From Phytoactinopolyspora limicola (GTDB lineage: Bacteria > Actinomycetota > Actinomycetes > Jiangellales > Jiangellaceae): a stretch of 64,000 nt of DNA. The notes under the pieces were generated by a model. The model was not told the origin of the DNA. It was given only the letters and a program-made list of their open reading frames with translations, and did not search any database. Shown here piece after piece: positions 39,367-49,745 of this stretch (positions are counted from its first letter, which is position 1; the number at the start of each line of letters is the position of its first letter). The stretch lies in NCBI RefSeq assembly GCF_011320225.1, contig NZ_JAAOEN010000006.1, positions 186,001 through 250,000 on the forward strand, read 5' to 3'. The position numbers and the translations under genes were made by a program.

Positions 39367-42300
39367 GCCAGTATGGGCAGCCACCGCCGCCACCTCCGCC
39401 GCACCTGCCGGCGGGGGTGCCCGCTGCGGTGCCGGCACCGCAGCTGCCGGTCGGGCACGAGCCACGCGAGATCGGGCCACAGCGGTTCCAACGTGGGGAC
39501 GACTCCGGGCCACCGCGGCGTAGCCTGATGCAGGCGTTGGTCGCCGGCTTCGCGTTGCTGGTTCTCGTGGTGGGCGTGCCGGTGGGTTTGCTGGCGCTGG
39601 CCGGTGCACCACCGGTGCCGACGTCGTGGCCGACGAGGGACGACCTCACCTCCACCATCGGCGCCGACCAGTTGATCGGCGTGTTGTTGTGGATCGTCTG
39701 GCTGGCGTGGCTTCAGTTCGCCATCTGTGTTCTGGTGGAGTTGCGCAGCGCGGTGCGCGGAATCGGGTTGCCGAGCCGGGTGCCGATGGCCGGCGCCTCG
39801 CAGCGCTTGGCGCGGGTCCTGGTCGGTTCGGTGCTGTTGGCGGCGACCGCGGTCGGGCAGGCCAGCGCCGCGGTGCCGGCCACGCCCGCGGACGCGCCGG
39901 CGACGGTTGGTATGTCCGTGTCCAGCCTGGCTGACACCGACGGGACGGCCGCGGTCAGCGTGGAGGCCGCGGAGCAGACCTCGAAACCGGCGCCGGCACC
40001 AGAGGTGGCCAGCGGCGATGCCATCTACCGCCTCGGCGACATGGTGCTGGACGCCGACGAGGGCGCGGAACTGCTGGGGCACAAGGTGTACGTGGTGCGC
40101 CCACCTGAGGGCCGCTATCACGACAACCTGTGGGATATCGCCGAACGGACGCTGGGCGACGGCCGACGTTATCAGGAGATCTTCGAGCTCAACCGGGGCC
40201 GTGTCCAGCCGGACGGCCATGAACTGTCGCTGGCGCGGTTGATCTATCCGAACTGGCTGCTCATTCTGCCCGACGACGCCGCCGGGGCGGAGTCCGTCAC
40301 GGTGGAAGCGGCCGAGAGTGTGGTAGCCGACGAGTCCGCCGGCACGGGTGCCGGGCAAGATGCGTCGGGCCAGGACACCAATGCGGCCGGCGATTCCCTG
40401 GCCGACGGTGAGACGGTAGCTGGCGGCACCGAGCGTGACGTCGTCGGCGGCGAGCAGACGCATGCGGACACTGGTACGTCCGACCAGGGCATCAGCGGCG
40501 GCAGCCGAGAAATCTCGGAGTCCAGGTCCGCGGGTGCCGCCGATGCGGGCGGCGATGGTTCGATCCTGACCAGTCCGTACCGGGATCTTGTTATGGCCGG
40601 CCTGCTGGCGGCGGGTCTGCTGGGTGTCATCGAAACCGTTCGTCGTCGCCGTCGTACGCCGGAGCCGGGTGACGACGAAGTCGAGGCTGAGGTGGCGCTG
40701 CGGGTCGGCGCCGACCCGGGCCGGGCGAGATGGCTGGACCATGCCCTGCGTTCGCTGGCCGCATCCTGCCGCGACGCCGGTCTAGCCCTGCCCGGGATGT
40801 ACGCGGCGGTGGTCGACGACGCGACGGTGGAGCTGGTTCTAGCCCCCGCGCGGACCGACGCGCCCGAGCCGTGGGAGGTCCACGAGGACGGTCGTCGCTG
40901 GATCCTGCGCCGCGAGAGTGTTGTCGGCGCGGACGCCACCGCACCGGCAGACGTGCTCGCACCCTTCCCCGGACTCGTGTCCGTCGGCCGCGATGGCGAC
41001 CGCGACGTGTTGATCGACCTAGAGGCCGCCGGCGGGCCGATCAGCGTCGTCGGTGATCCGACGGTGGCCTTCGAGGTGGTCACCGCTATCGCCGTTGAGC
41101 TCGCCACCAACCAGTGGTCGGATCACCTTCGGGTGACGGCCGAAGGACTGCCGGATGAGCTGAGTGTGTTCGACCCCAGTCGGTTGCGTCTGGTCACCGA
41201 CGTCGACGCGGTCCTACCGGAGCTGGCGGCCCGCCGTGTCGATGGCTTGGGCCCGGATGTCTTGACCGGGCGGCTACGTCCGGGTGGTGGCGGGGCGTGG
41301 ATGCCGGAGTATCTTGTGCTCGGCACCCAGCCCGGAGCCGGATTGGCCGGCCAGCTGCGGGCGCTGACCGGCGCGGCGAGCCGTTCGCCGTTGGGGGTTG
41401 TGTACAACGGTGACGTGGCCGGTGCCCGCTGGCGTCTGTCCGTGGACTCGTCGGGCACCCTCGAGATTCCCGCGCTTGGGTTGAGCGTGCGGGCCAACCA
41501 GCTCTCCTGGCGCAGCATCGAGGCGATCGCCGGGCTCGTCGAGCCTGAGCGCGGCGGCGGCGATGGACCCGACGGGCCGGTTCTACACGAGGCCTGGCTG
41601 CCGGAGGTGCGCCCGGCGGTGCCGCAGCCGCCGATCCTGTTGGACGTCGCGCATCTGGCGACGGCGCCGGTGCGAGTGTTCGTGCTCGGGCCGGTGGAGG
41701 TCCAGACGGGCAACGAGATCGACGACGAACGGCGGGCATTGGCCACCGAGATGGTCGTGTACCTGGCGTTGCATCCGGACGGGGTACATCCCACGGTGCT
41801 GGCGGCGGCGTTGTGGCCGCGTGGAGTGACGGCCGCCGTGCGGGAAGCGGCGTTCGGGCGGGTCCGCGACTGGCTCGGAACCGACCCGGACGGCTCGCCG
41901 TATCTTCTGCTGACCGAGGACGGCAAACTCCGGCTCAGCTCCGACGTCGTCCTCGACTGGGACGTCGTGTGTGGGCTGCTGCAGCGGGCCCGCGAGGCGG
42001 GTTCGGTCAAGGAAGAGATCGACCTGCTCCGGCAGGCGCTTCGGGTTGCCCGCGGACCGGTATTGGCCGAACGGCCGCCGGGGCGCTACGCCTGGATCGC
42101 GCGGGCCAGGCTGGAGCGGGTGGCATCGGACGTGCTGGTCGATGCCGCGCACCGGCTGTCGATGCTCAGCGGTGACGGCGGCGACCCGGCGACATCGGCC
42201 GCCGCGGCCCGGGCCGGGCTCCGGGTTCGCCCGGGGGAGCAGCTCTTGTGGCGCGATCTTCTCCATGCGCAACAGGCCGGAGGAGACGCGGCCGGCGTGA

Positions 42301-42443
42301 TCGGCGCGGCGGAGGAGATGTCGGCAATGTTGACCGGGTTGGGCATCGGCGAGTTGGAGCCGGAGACGGCCGCGCTCGTGGATGAGTTGCTGCCGGGCGG
42401 GGACGGTAGCCGCTCCGGTCATCATCGGCGTGATCTTGCCTGA
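39363..42443 (+). CDS. Large membrane protein with LysM and bacterial transcriptional activator (BTAD) domains
   Basis: A 1026-residue protein coupled to the tad operon by GTGA. It has a Pro-rich N-terminus, membrane helices near residues 56-80, 98-122 and 160-176, and a LysM-like domain at about 242-302 (YVVRPPEGRYHDNLWDIAER...YPNWLLILP). A low-complexity acidic linker and a further helix near 409-425 follow, then a long cytoplasmic part ending in a SARP/BTAD-like region (about 780-1010) with TPR-like helices. Proteins of this design accompany actinobacterial tad loci. A membrane-tethered cell-wall sensor that acts on transcription is an attractive inference but unproven; no clear DNA-binding residues can be claimed. 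Confidence 0.8.
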   Translation: MSQYGQPPPPPPPHLPAGVPAAVPAPQLPVGHEPREIGPQRFQRGDDSGPPRRSLMQALVAGFALLVLVVGVPVGLLALAGAPPVPTSWPTRDDLTSTIGADQLIGVLLWIVWLAWLQFAICVLVELRSAVRGIGLPSRVPMAGASQRLARVLVGSVLLAATAVGQASAAVPATPADAPATVGMSVSSLADTDGTAAVSVEAAEQTSKPAPAPEVASGDAIYRLGDMVLDADEGAELLGHKVYVVRPPEGRYHDNLWDIAERTLGDGRRYQEIFELNRGRVQPDGHELSLARLIYPNWLLILPDDAAGAESVTVEAAESVVADESAGTGAGQDASGQDTNAAGDSLADGETVAGGTERDVVGGEQTHADTGTSDQGISGGSREISESRSAGAADAGGDGSILTSPYRDLVMAGLLAAGLLGVIETVRRRRRTPEPGDDEVEAEVALRVGADPGRARWLDHALRSLAASCRDAGLALPGMYAAVVDDATVELVLAPARTDAPEPWEVHEDGRRWILRRESVVGADATAPADVLAPFPGLVSVGRDGDRDVLIDLEAAGGPISVVGDPTVAFEVVTAIAVELATNQWSDHLRVTAEGLPDELSVFDPSRLRLVTDVDAVLPELAARRVDGLGPDVLTGRLRPGGGGAWMPEYLVLGTQPGAGLAGQLRALTGAASRSPLGVVYNGDVAGARWRLSVDSSGTLEIPALGLSVRANQLSWRSIEAIAGLVEPERGGGDGPDGPVLHEAWLPEVRPAVPQPPILLDVAHLATAPVRVFVLGPVEVQTGNEIDDERRALATEMVVYLALHPDGVHPTVLAAALWPRGVTAAVREAAFGRVRDWLGTDPDGSPYLLLTEDGKLRLSSDVVLDWDVVCGLLQRAREAGSVKEEIDLLRQALRVARGPVLAERPPGRYAWIARARLERVASDVLVDAAHRLSMLSGDGGDPATSAAAARAGLRVRPGEQLLWRDLLHAQQAGGDAAGVIGAAEEMSAMLTGLGIGELEPETAALVDELLPGGDGSRSGHHRRDLA

Positions 42444-42562
42444 GGGCCTGTTCCTGAACCCCGGCGAGGAGCGAGGACGGCGAGTTGGCGGGCGAAGCTC
42501 CGCGAAATGCCCCGAACAGTTAGCTATCTGACGTACAACATCAAAACGGTCGGCACAACAGC

Positions 42563-42590
42563 TTGCCGTGGCCGTGACGACGGGTAGGCT
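42563..42590 (+). promoter_or_regulatory. Promoter upstream of the WXG100 gene
   Basis: TTGCCG (42563-42568) and TAGGCT (42585-42590) are 16 bases apart, giving a start near 42597. Confidence 0.5.
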
Positions 42591-42600
42591 ACTGTCGTGA

Positions 42601-42622
42601 CACGCCCAGTGGATTGGGCGTG
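42601..42622 (+). promoter_or_regulatory. 5' leader hairpin of the WXG100 transcript
   Basis: CACGCCCA and TGGGCGTG form an eight- to nine-bp stem with a six-base loop at the predicted 5' end. The ribosome site AGGAG follows about 18 bases later. It may protect the mRNA; no known riboswitch is recognised. Confidence 0.5.
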
Positions 42623-42649
42623 TGTGAGTATCGATTCTAGGAGTTATAG

Positions 42650-42922
42650 ATGGCAGTTGGTGCAGAACTACCTACACTGCAGGAGCTTCACCGGACCTTC
42701 AACGCCAAGGCTGAGGACGCGGACGGCATCAAGAACGACGTCGACAGCGCCCTGGGCAACTCGGTGTGGACCGGTGCCTACTCCCAGCAGTTCCGGGATG
42801 CATGGGACGAGTACAAGCAGAACCTCGTCACCCTGCGTGATGCCCTCGAGTCTGCGGCCGAGGACGTACGCATCAACCACAACAACATCGCTGAGGCCAC
42901 GGGCGAGTCGGATCGCATCTGA
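42650..42922 (+). CDS. WXG100-family (EsxA/EsxB-like) secreted protein
   Basis: A 90-residue helical-hairpin protein with Trp40-T-Gly42 at the turn, exported by type VII secretion, usually as a dimer. AGGAG precedes ATG 42650. No partner Esx gene is adjacent, so it may form a homodimer. The FtsK/EccC-type motor is 14 kb downstream at 56869. A near-palindrome follows the gene. Confidence 0.9.
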   Translation: MAVGAELPTLQELHRTFNAKAEDADGIKNDVDSALGNSVWTGAYSQQFRDAWDEYKQNLVTLRDALESAAEDVRINHNNIAEATGESDRI

Positions 42923-42941
42923 CGCTTCAGCAGCGTGACGT

Positions 42942-42973
42942 GAGGGGCCGTTCCAGACCAGGAGCGGCCTCTC
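42942..42973. terminator. Hairpin between convergent genes
   Basis: GAGGGGCCGTTCC and GGAGCGGCCTCTC form a 13-bp stem with two wobble or mismatch positions around a six-base loop. It is positioned to terminate the WXG100 gene and perhaps the convergent LacI gene. Confidence 0.6.
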
Positions 42974-43013
42974 GCCACGTCCGGGCCCCGATTACTGGGG
43001 TTGAGGGCGGAAT

Positions 43014-43027
43014 CCGGCGACCATCAC
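43014..43027 (-). repeat. Degenerate copy of the 33-bp-period repeat family
   Basis: Read on the minus strand this is GTGATGGTCGCCGG, two changes from GTGATCGTTGCCGG. Similarity to the family continues about 17 bases further (to about 42997). Its TGA is the stop codon of the LacI gene. Confidence 0.75.
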
Positions 43028-44094
43028 GGCGCGACGTCTCGGACCGGAGCGGTGCTTTCCCGGACGACGAGGCTCGGCGTGGCGGCCTGGATGTGCTGGC
43101 GGGATCGCGGATCGGCGACGACGGCCATGAGCGCCTCGGCCACGGTGATGCCCAACGTGTAGGTGTCCCGGCTTAGCGCGGTCAGCGCTGGATGCATGAG
43201 CTGAGTGAGTACCGAATCGTCGAACGAGACGATCGACAGCTCGTCGGGGACGGGAACACCCATCTCCATGGCCACTCCTAATCCGGCGACAGCCATGACG
43301 TCGCTGTCGTAGATGATGGCTGTCGGGCGAGGTCGGGCGGTCAGCAATCGACGGGTGGTGGCCGCACCTTCGGCGTCGCTGAAGTCGGTATGGACGGTCT
43401 GGACGTGGTCGAGCCCGAGCCGTGTCCGCGCGCTCTCCAATGCATGAACACGTTCCTGGGTGTGCGCCAGTGCCGACATGCCGGCGACGTGGGCGACCCG
43501 ACGGTGGCCCAGCGCTCCCAGGTAGTCGACGATCGACAACATCGCGGCGTGGTCGTCCGCCCACACGCTCGACAACCCTCGGTACGTGCCGGTGCCGCCG
43601 AGGATGATGGCGGGTAGCCCGAGCCGTTCTACCACCGGCGGCCGTGGGTCGTCGGACTTGAGGTCGACGAGCACCAACCCGTCCACCCGATGTTCCGATG
43701 CCCAGCGATGATAGACGTCGATCTCGGCGTCGGTGTCTTCGACGATGAGTAGCTGCAAGGCGATCGACTGAGCCGACAGGCCGGCTTGGAGTCCGGACAC
43801 CAGGTGGGCGAAGAACGGTTCCACGCCGAGGGTGCGGGCGGGGCGGGCGACAACGAGCCCCATCGCGTCGGTGTGGGCTCCGCTGAGTGCCCGAGCGGCG
43901 CGGTGCGGGCGCCAGTTCAGCTCTTCGGCGATGCGCAGAATGCGGCCACGGGTGTCGTCGCTGACGCCTGGACGGCCGTTGAGGGCGAAGGAGACCGCCC
44001 CCTTGGACACCCCGGCTCGGCGGGCGATGTCACTGATGGTCGGCCGGCTGGGAGCCGGGTGCCCCTTGGTGTCGTCGTCGGTGTTATCCAGCAC
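43024..44094 (-). CDS. LacI-family transcriptional repressor
   Basis: A 356-residue regulator. The N-terminal helix-turn-helix is TISDIARRAGVSKGAVSFALNG with hinge helix residues near NWRPHRAARALSG; the rest is a periplasmic-binding-protein-like sugar-sensing domain with DGLVLVDLK and VSFDDS. It is divergent from the N-glycan operon and most probably represses it, binding the palindrome at 44253. The effector is likely an N-glycan-derived oligosaccharide. Its stop codon lies in a repeat copy. Confidence 0.92.
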   Translation of the reverse strand: MLDNTDDDTKGHPAPSRPTISDIARRAGVSKGAVSFALNGRPGVSDDTRGRILRIAEELNWRPHRAARALSGAHTDAMGLVVARPARTLGVEPFFAHLVSGLQAGLSAQSIALQLLIVEDTDAEIDVYHRWASEHRVDGLVLVDLKSDDPRPPVVERLGLPAIILGGTGTYRGLSSVWADDHAAMLSIVDYLGALGHRRVAHVAGMSALAHTQERVHALESARTRLGLDHVQTVHTDFSDAEGAATTRRLLTARPRPTAIIYDSDVMAVAGLGVAMEMGVPVPDELSIVSFDDSVLTQLMHPALTALSRDTYTLGITVAEALMAVVADPRSRQHIQAATPSLVVRESTAPVRDVAP

Positions 44095-44215
44095 CTTACG
44101 TCCCTTTCTCGAACGCCCGCCTCAGGAACAGGCCCTCAATCCCTGATCCACGTGACGACCACATGCGCCGGCCGCTGTGCGGTCGGCACCGGATCACGAT
44201 CGCCATAACCCACTC

Positions 44216-44244
44216 TTGACAGTCTCTCGCACCACGTCCATAGT
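44216..44244 (+). promoter_or_regulatory. Promoter of the N-glycan utilisation operon
   Basis: A perfect TTGACA -35 (44216-44221) is followed after 17 bases by CATAGT (44239-44244), giving a start near 44251. Confidence 0.65.
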
Positions 44245-44252
44245 TACGGAAC

Positions 44253-44264
44253 TAGACCGGTTTA
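44253..44264. promoter_or_regulatory. Candidate LacI-family operator
   Basis: TAGACCGGTTTA is a 12-bp palindrome with a single mismatched pair and a central CCGG, typical of LacI-family operators. It covers the predicted transcription start, so binding would block initiation. Confidence 0.5.
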
Positions 44265-44345
44265 TCAAATGCTCATCGATGCCGCCGATGCTCGGGTGAA
44301 TTGCTGATCTGCCGACGCGGCATATCGCCGCTGAACGGAGGACGT

Positions 44346-45629
44346 GTGGTGCGGAGTAAAGCCAGCATAACCGTGGTGTTCTTGGCCGCCTTCGGATTGG
44401 TCGGATGTGGTCTCGGTAGTGATGACGGTGAAGATAGACCGGTTGAGGTCTCGGGTGAGGTCGACGGGACCGTCACCCTGCAAACCTGGGCCCTCAAACC
44501 GAACTTCACCGACTACGTCGAGGAGGTGATCGCTGGATTCGAGGCTGAACACCCCGGTGTCACGGTGCAATGGCTGGATCAGCCGGGTGAAGGATACTCG
44601 GAGAAGGTGCTCAGCCAGGCGGCCAGCGGCGACCTTCCGGACGTGGTCAACCTGCCACCCGACTTCGCCTTACCCCTGGCCCGCCAGGGCATCCTGCTCG
44701 ACGTCGAGTCCGCCGACGAGGCGCTGCACGACGAGTACGTCGCCGGCGGCATCAGCGCGTACGAGTTCGCCGGGGTCGACGGCGTCTTCGGTTATCCCTG
44801 GTACCTCAACACCGACGTCAACTACTGGAACGGCGAACTACTCGACGAACACGGACTCGACTCGGACCACCCGCCGGCCACCGTCGAAGAGCTGATGGAC
44901 CAGGCCCGGATCATGTCCGAAGAGTCCGGCGGCGACATGTACCTGATCAGCCGCAAACCAGAACTCGGCGATCTGGTGAAGGCCGGTATCCCGGTGCTAT
45001 CCGACGACGGTAGCGAGTTCGTCTTCAACACCGCGGAGGCGGCCGCGCTGCTCGACGAGTATCGCGAGGCTTTCGACGAGGGCCTCATGCCGCGCGACGT
45101 GCTGACCGACGCCTACCTCGGCAACAGTCAGCTGTTCATCGAAGAGAAGGTGGCATGGAGCACCGGCGGCGGCAACTTCATCAACGGCGTCCGGGAGAGC
45201 AACCCGTCGTTGGCTGAGAAGATCGTCCCGTCGATGGCGTTCGGCACCCCGCCTCTCTACGTCCAGGGTCTCTCCGTGGCCCGGGACACCAGCAACCCGG
45301 CAGCGGCGGTTGCTCTGGCCCGCTGGATCACCAACGCGGACAACCAGGCCGAGTTCGCTCGAATCGTGCCCGGCATCTTTCCCAGCACAACCGCCTCAGC
45401 CGACGATCCGTTCTTCACCGAGAGCGACGGCACCGGCGACGACGACGCCAAGGTCATCGCCTTCGATTCGCTGGCGCAGGCCGAGTTGCTGCAGCCGGTC
45501 GAGGTCGACGAAGCGATGTCGACCATCGTCAACCAGCAGATCTCGTTGGCTATTAGCGGCGACGTGACCTCACAAGAGGCCCTGGACACCGCGGTGAGCC
45601 GGCTCAACGCCATGCTCGACACACCCTGA
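44346..45629 (+). CDS. Sugar ABC transporter substrate-binding lipoprotein
   Basis: A 427-residue family 1 receptor. The signal peptide ends in the lipobox FGLVGCG, followed by VTLQTWALKPNFTDYVEEVI and the periplasmic fold (DLPDVVNLPPDFALPLARQG). GTG 44346 has ACGGAGGA four bases upstream. As first gene of the LacI-controlled operon with two glycosidases for N-glycans, it probably binds the oligosaccharide released by the GH85 enzyme. Confidence 0.92.
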   Translation: MVRSKASITVVFLAAFGLVGCGLGSDDGEDRPVEVSGEVDGTVTLQTWALKPNFTDYVEEVIAGFEAEHPGVTVQWLDQPGEGYSEKVLSQAASGDLPDVVNLPPDFALPLARQGILLDVESADEALHDEYVAGGISAYEFAGVDGVFGYPWYLNTDVNYWNGELLDEHGLDSDHPPATVEELMDQARIMSEESGGDMYLISRKPELGDLVKAGIPVLSDDGSEFVFNTAEAAALLDEYREAFDEGLMPRDVLTDAYLGNSQLFIEEKVAWSTGGGNFINGVRESNPSLAEKIVPSMAFGTPPLYVQGLSVARDTSNPAAAVALARWITNADNQAEFARIVPGIFPSTTASADDPFFTESDGTGDDDAKVIAFDSLAQAELLQPVEVDEAMSTIVNQQISLAISGDVTSQEALDTAVSRLNAMLDTP

Positions 45630-46576
45630 TGGTGTTGCTGGCCAACCGGGACCGGAGGCGGGCGCCGCATGGTGGCGGCACCCGCACCGGCACCGCGTCT
45701 CGATCGATTCGGCAGCAGCGGTGGTTCGCGCCGCTGCTGCTGGTGGCCCCCGCCGTCGTCTGGCTGGTGGTCTTCAACATCTGGCCGTCGATCAACACGG
45801 TGGTGCTTGCCTTCACCAACGCAAAACCGTTGGGTGGCGGTTCTTTCGTCGGCACCGCCAACTTCGAGCGGATGCTCGACGACGATCAGCTGGTCTATGC
45901 GCTGATCAACAGCATCGTCTACATGCTGGTCTGCCTACCGTTACTGACCGTGTTGCCGCTGCTGCTGGCGTTGCTGGTGGAGAAGAGGCTGCCCGGCATC
46001 ACGTTCTTCCGGACCGCCTTCTATACCCCGGTGATCGCCTCCGCGGTGGTGGTGGCGCTGATCTGGAACTGGTTGCTGGACGACCGGGGTGCGATCAACG
46101 CCATCGCGCAGTCGCTGGGGTTTCTCAGCGGCCCACTGCCCTTCCTGACCGATCGGTGGCTGCTGCTGTTCAGCGCGATCAGCCTCACGATCTGGAAAGG
46201 CCTCGGCTACTACATGATCATCTACCTGTCGGCGCTCGGCAACGTCAGCCGTGAGCTGCATGAGGCCGCCGCCGTGGACGGGGCGGGGGTGGTCCGGCGC
46301 TTCCTGTCGGTGACCGTGCCGGGGGTCCGCAACACGATGCTGCTGATCATGGTGCTGATCATGGTGTCGGCGCTGCGGGTGTTCTCGGAGCTGTTCATCC
46401 TGACCAACGGCACCGGCGGTCCGGGCGGCCGGGTGATGAGTGTGGTGATGCTGATCCAGATGTACAGCAGGGGCTTCACCGGCAACCTGGGTTACGCCTC
46501 CGCCCTGAGCATCCTGCTCTTCGTGATCACCGTCGGGCCGATGGTGGTTCTCGCCCGGATGAATCGGAGGTCGTGA
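45629..46576 (+). CDS. Sugar ABC transporter permease (MalF/UgpA type)
   Basis: A 315-residue permease with six helices and the EAA loop starting at Glu212 (EAAAVDGAGVVRRFLSVTVP). ATG 45629 shares a base with the upstream stop. No dedicated ATPase gene is in the operon; a shared MsiK-type ATPase encoded elsewhere is usual in actinobacteria. Confidence 0.94.
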   Translation: MVLLANRDRRRAPHGGGTRTGTASRSIRQQRWFAPLLLVAPAVVWLVVFNIWPSINTVVLAFTNAKPLGGGSFVGTANFERMLDDDQLVYALINSIVYMLVCLPLLTVLPLLLALLVEKRLPGITFFRTAFYTPVIASAVVVALIWNWLLDDRGAINAIAQSLGFLSGPLPFLTDRWLLLFSAISLTIWKGLGYYMIIYLSALGNVSRELHEAAAVDGAGVVRRFLSVTVPGVRNTMLLIMVLIMVSALRVFSELFILTNGTGGPGGRVMSVVMLIQMYSRGFTGNLGYASALSILLFVITVGPMVVLARMNRRS

Positions 46577-47429
46577 TGCCGGCGACAACCCGGGCCTACG
46601 CGTTCAACTCGGTGTCGCCGCGGGAGAAGGTCCTGCGGTATGCCCTGCTCCTGGTGGTGCTGGCCATCACCGTCGGCCCGTTCCTGTGGCAACTCTCCAC
46701 GTCGCTCAAGGGTGCCGGCGAAGACATCTACACCTCGACGCCCAGCTTCCTTCCGGCCGAACCGACCCTCGACAACTACGTCCGGGTCAGCGAGACCGTG
46801 CCGATCTGGACGTTCGCCGGCAACTCGTTGTTCGTCGCCGCGTTCGTCGTCATCGGCAACGCGGTGGGCGCCACCCTGGCCGGGTTCGCTCTGGCCAGGC
46901 TGAGATTCCGGGGTGGCAAGTTCATCTTCGCGCTGATCATCGCCACGTTGATCCTGCCCGGCGAGGTCACGATCATCGCGCAGTACATCACCATCCGGGA
47001 GATGGGCCTGGCCGACACCCTCGTCGGAGTGGCGTTGCCGGGGACCATCGGCATGCTCAACATCCTGCTGATGTGGGCGGCCTTCCGAGCCATCCCACAA
47101 GAGCTCGACGATGCGGCCAAAGTCGACGGGGCCAACGTCTGGCAGCGGCTGATCCACGTGGGTCTGCCCAACGTGCGCGGGATGCTCAGCGTCATCACGA
47201 TCTTCGCCTTCATCGGAGCCTGGGACGACTTCCTGTGGCCGCTGATCGTGCTGACCGACCCGTCCAACTACACCCTGACCGTCGGCCTGCAATACCTGAA
47301 CGGCGCCTTCAGCGCCAACCCGCGGGTCATCGCCGCGGGCACGATGATCGCGTTCATCCCGATCGTGATCGTCTTCGCTGTTTTGCAGCGGTTCTTTTTC
47401 CGAGGAGTGGAAGAGGGAGCGATCAAAGG

Positions 47430-47433
<4 letters not shown>
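46576..47433 (+). CDS. Sugar ABC transporter permease (MalG/UgpE type)
   Basis: A 285-residue partner permease. The EAA loop is at Glu176 (ELDDAAKVDGANVWQRLIHV), with the expected helices and C-terminus (FFRGVEEGAIKG). ATG 46576 overlaps the upstream stop and follows GGAGG; GTG 46573 is possible. It overlaps the endoglycosidase gene by ATGA. Confidence 0.94.
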
Positions 47434-49730
<2,297 letters not shown>

Positions 49731-49745
49731 GGAGCTGGAACCCTT

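Noticed and set aside
42597-42938. A 113-codon frame overlapping the WXG100 gene
   Set aside because: It is out of frame with the clear WXG100 protein and begins at the transcript start hairpin.
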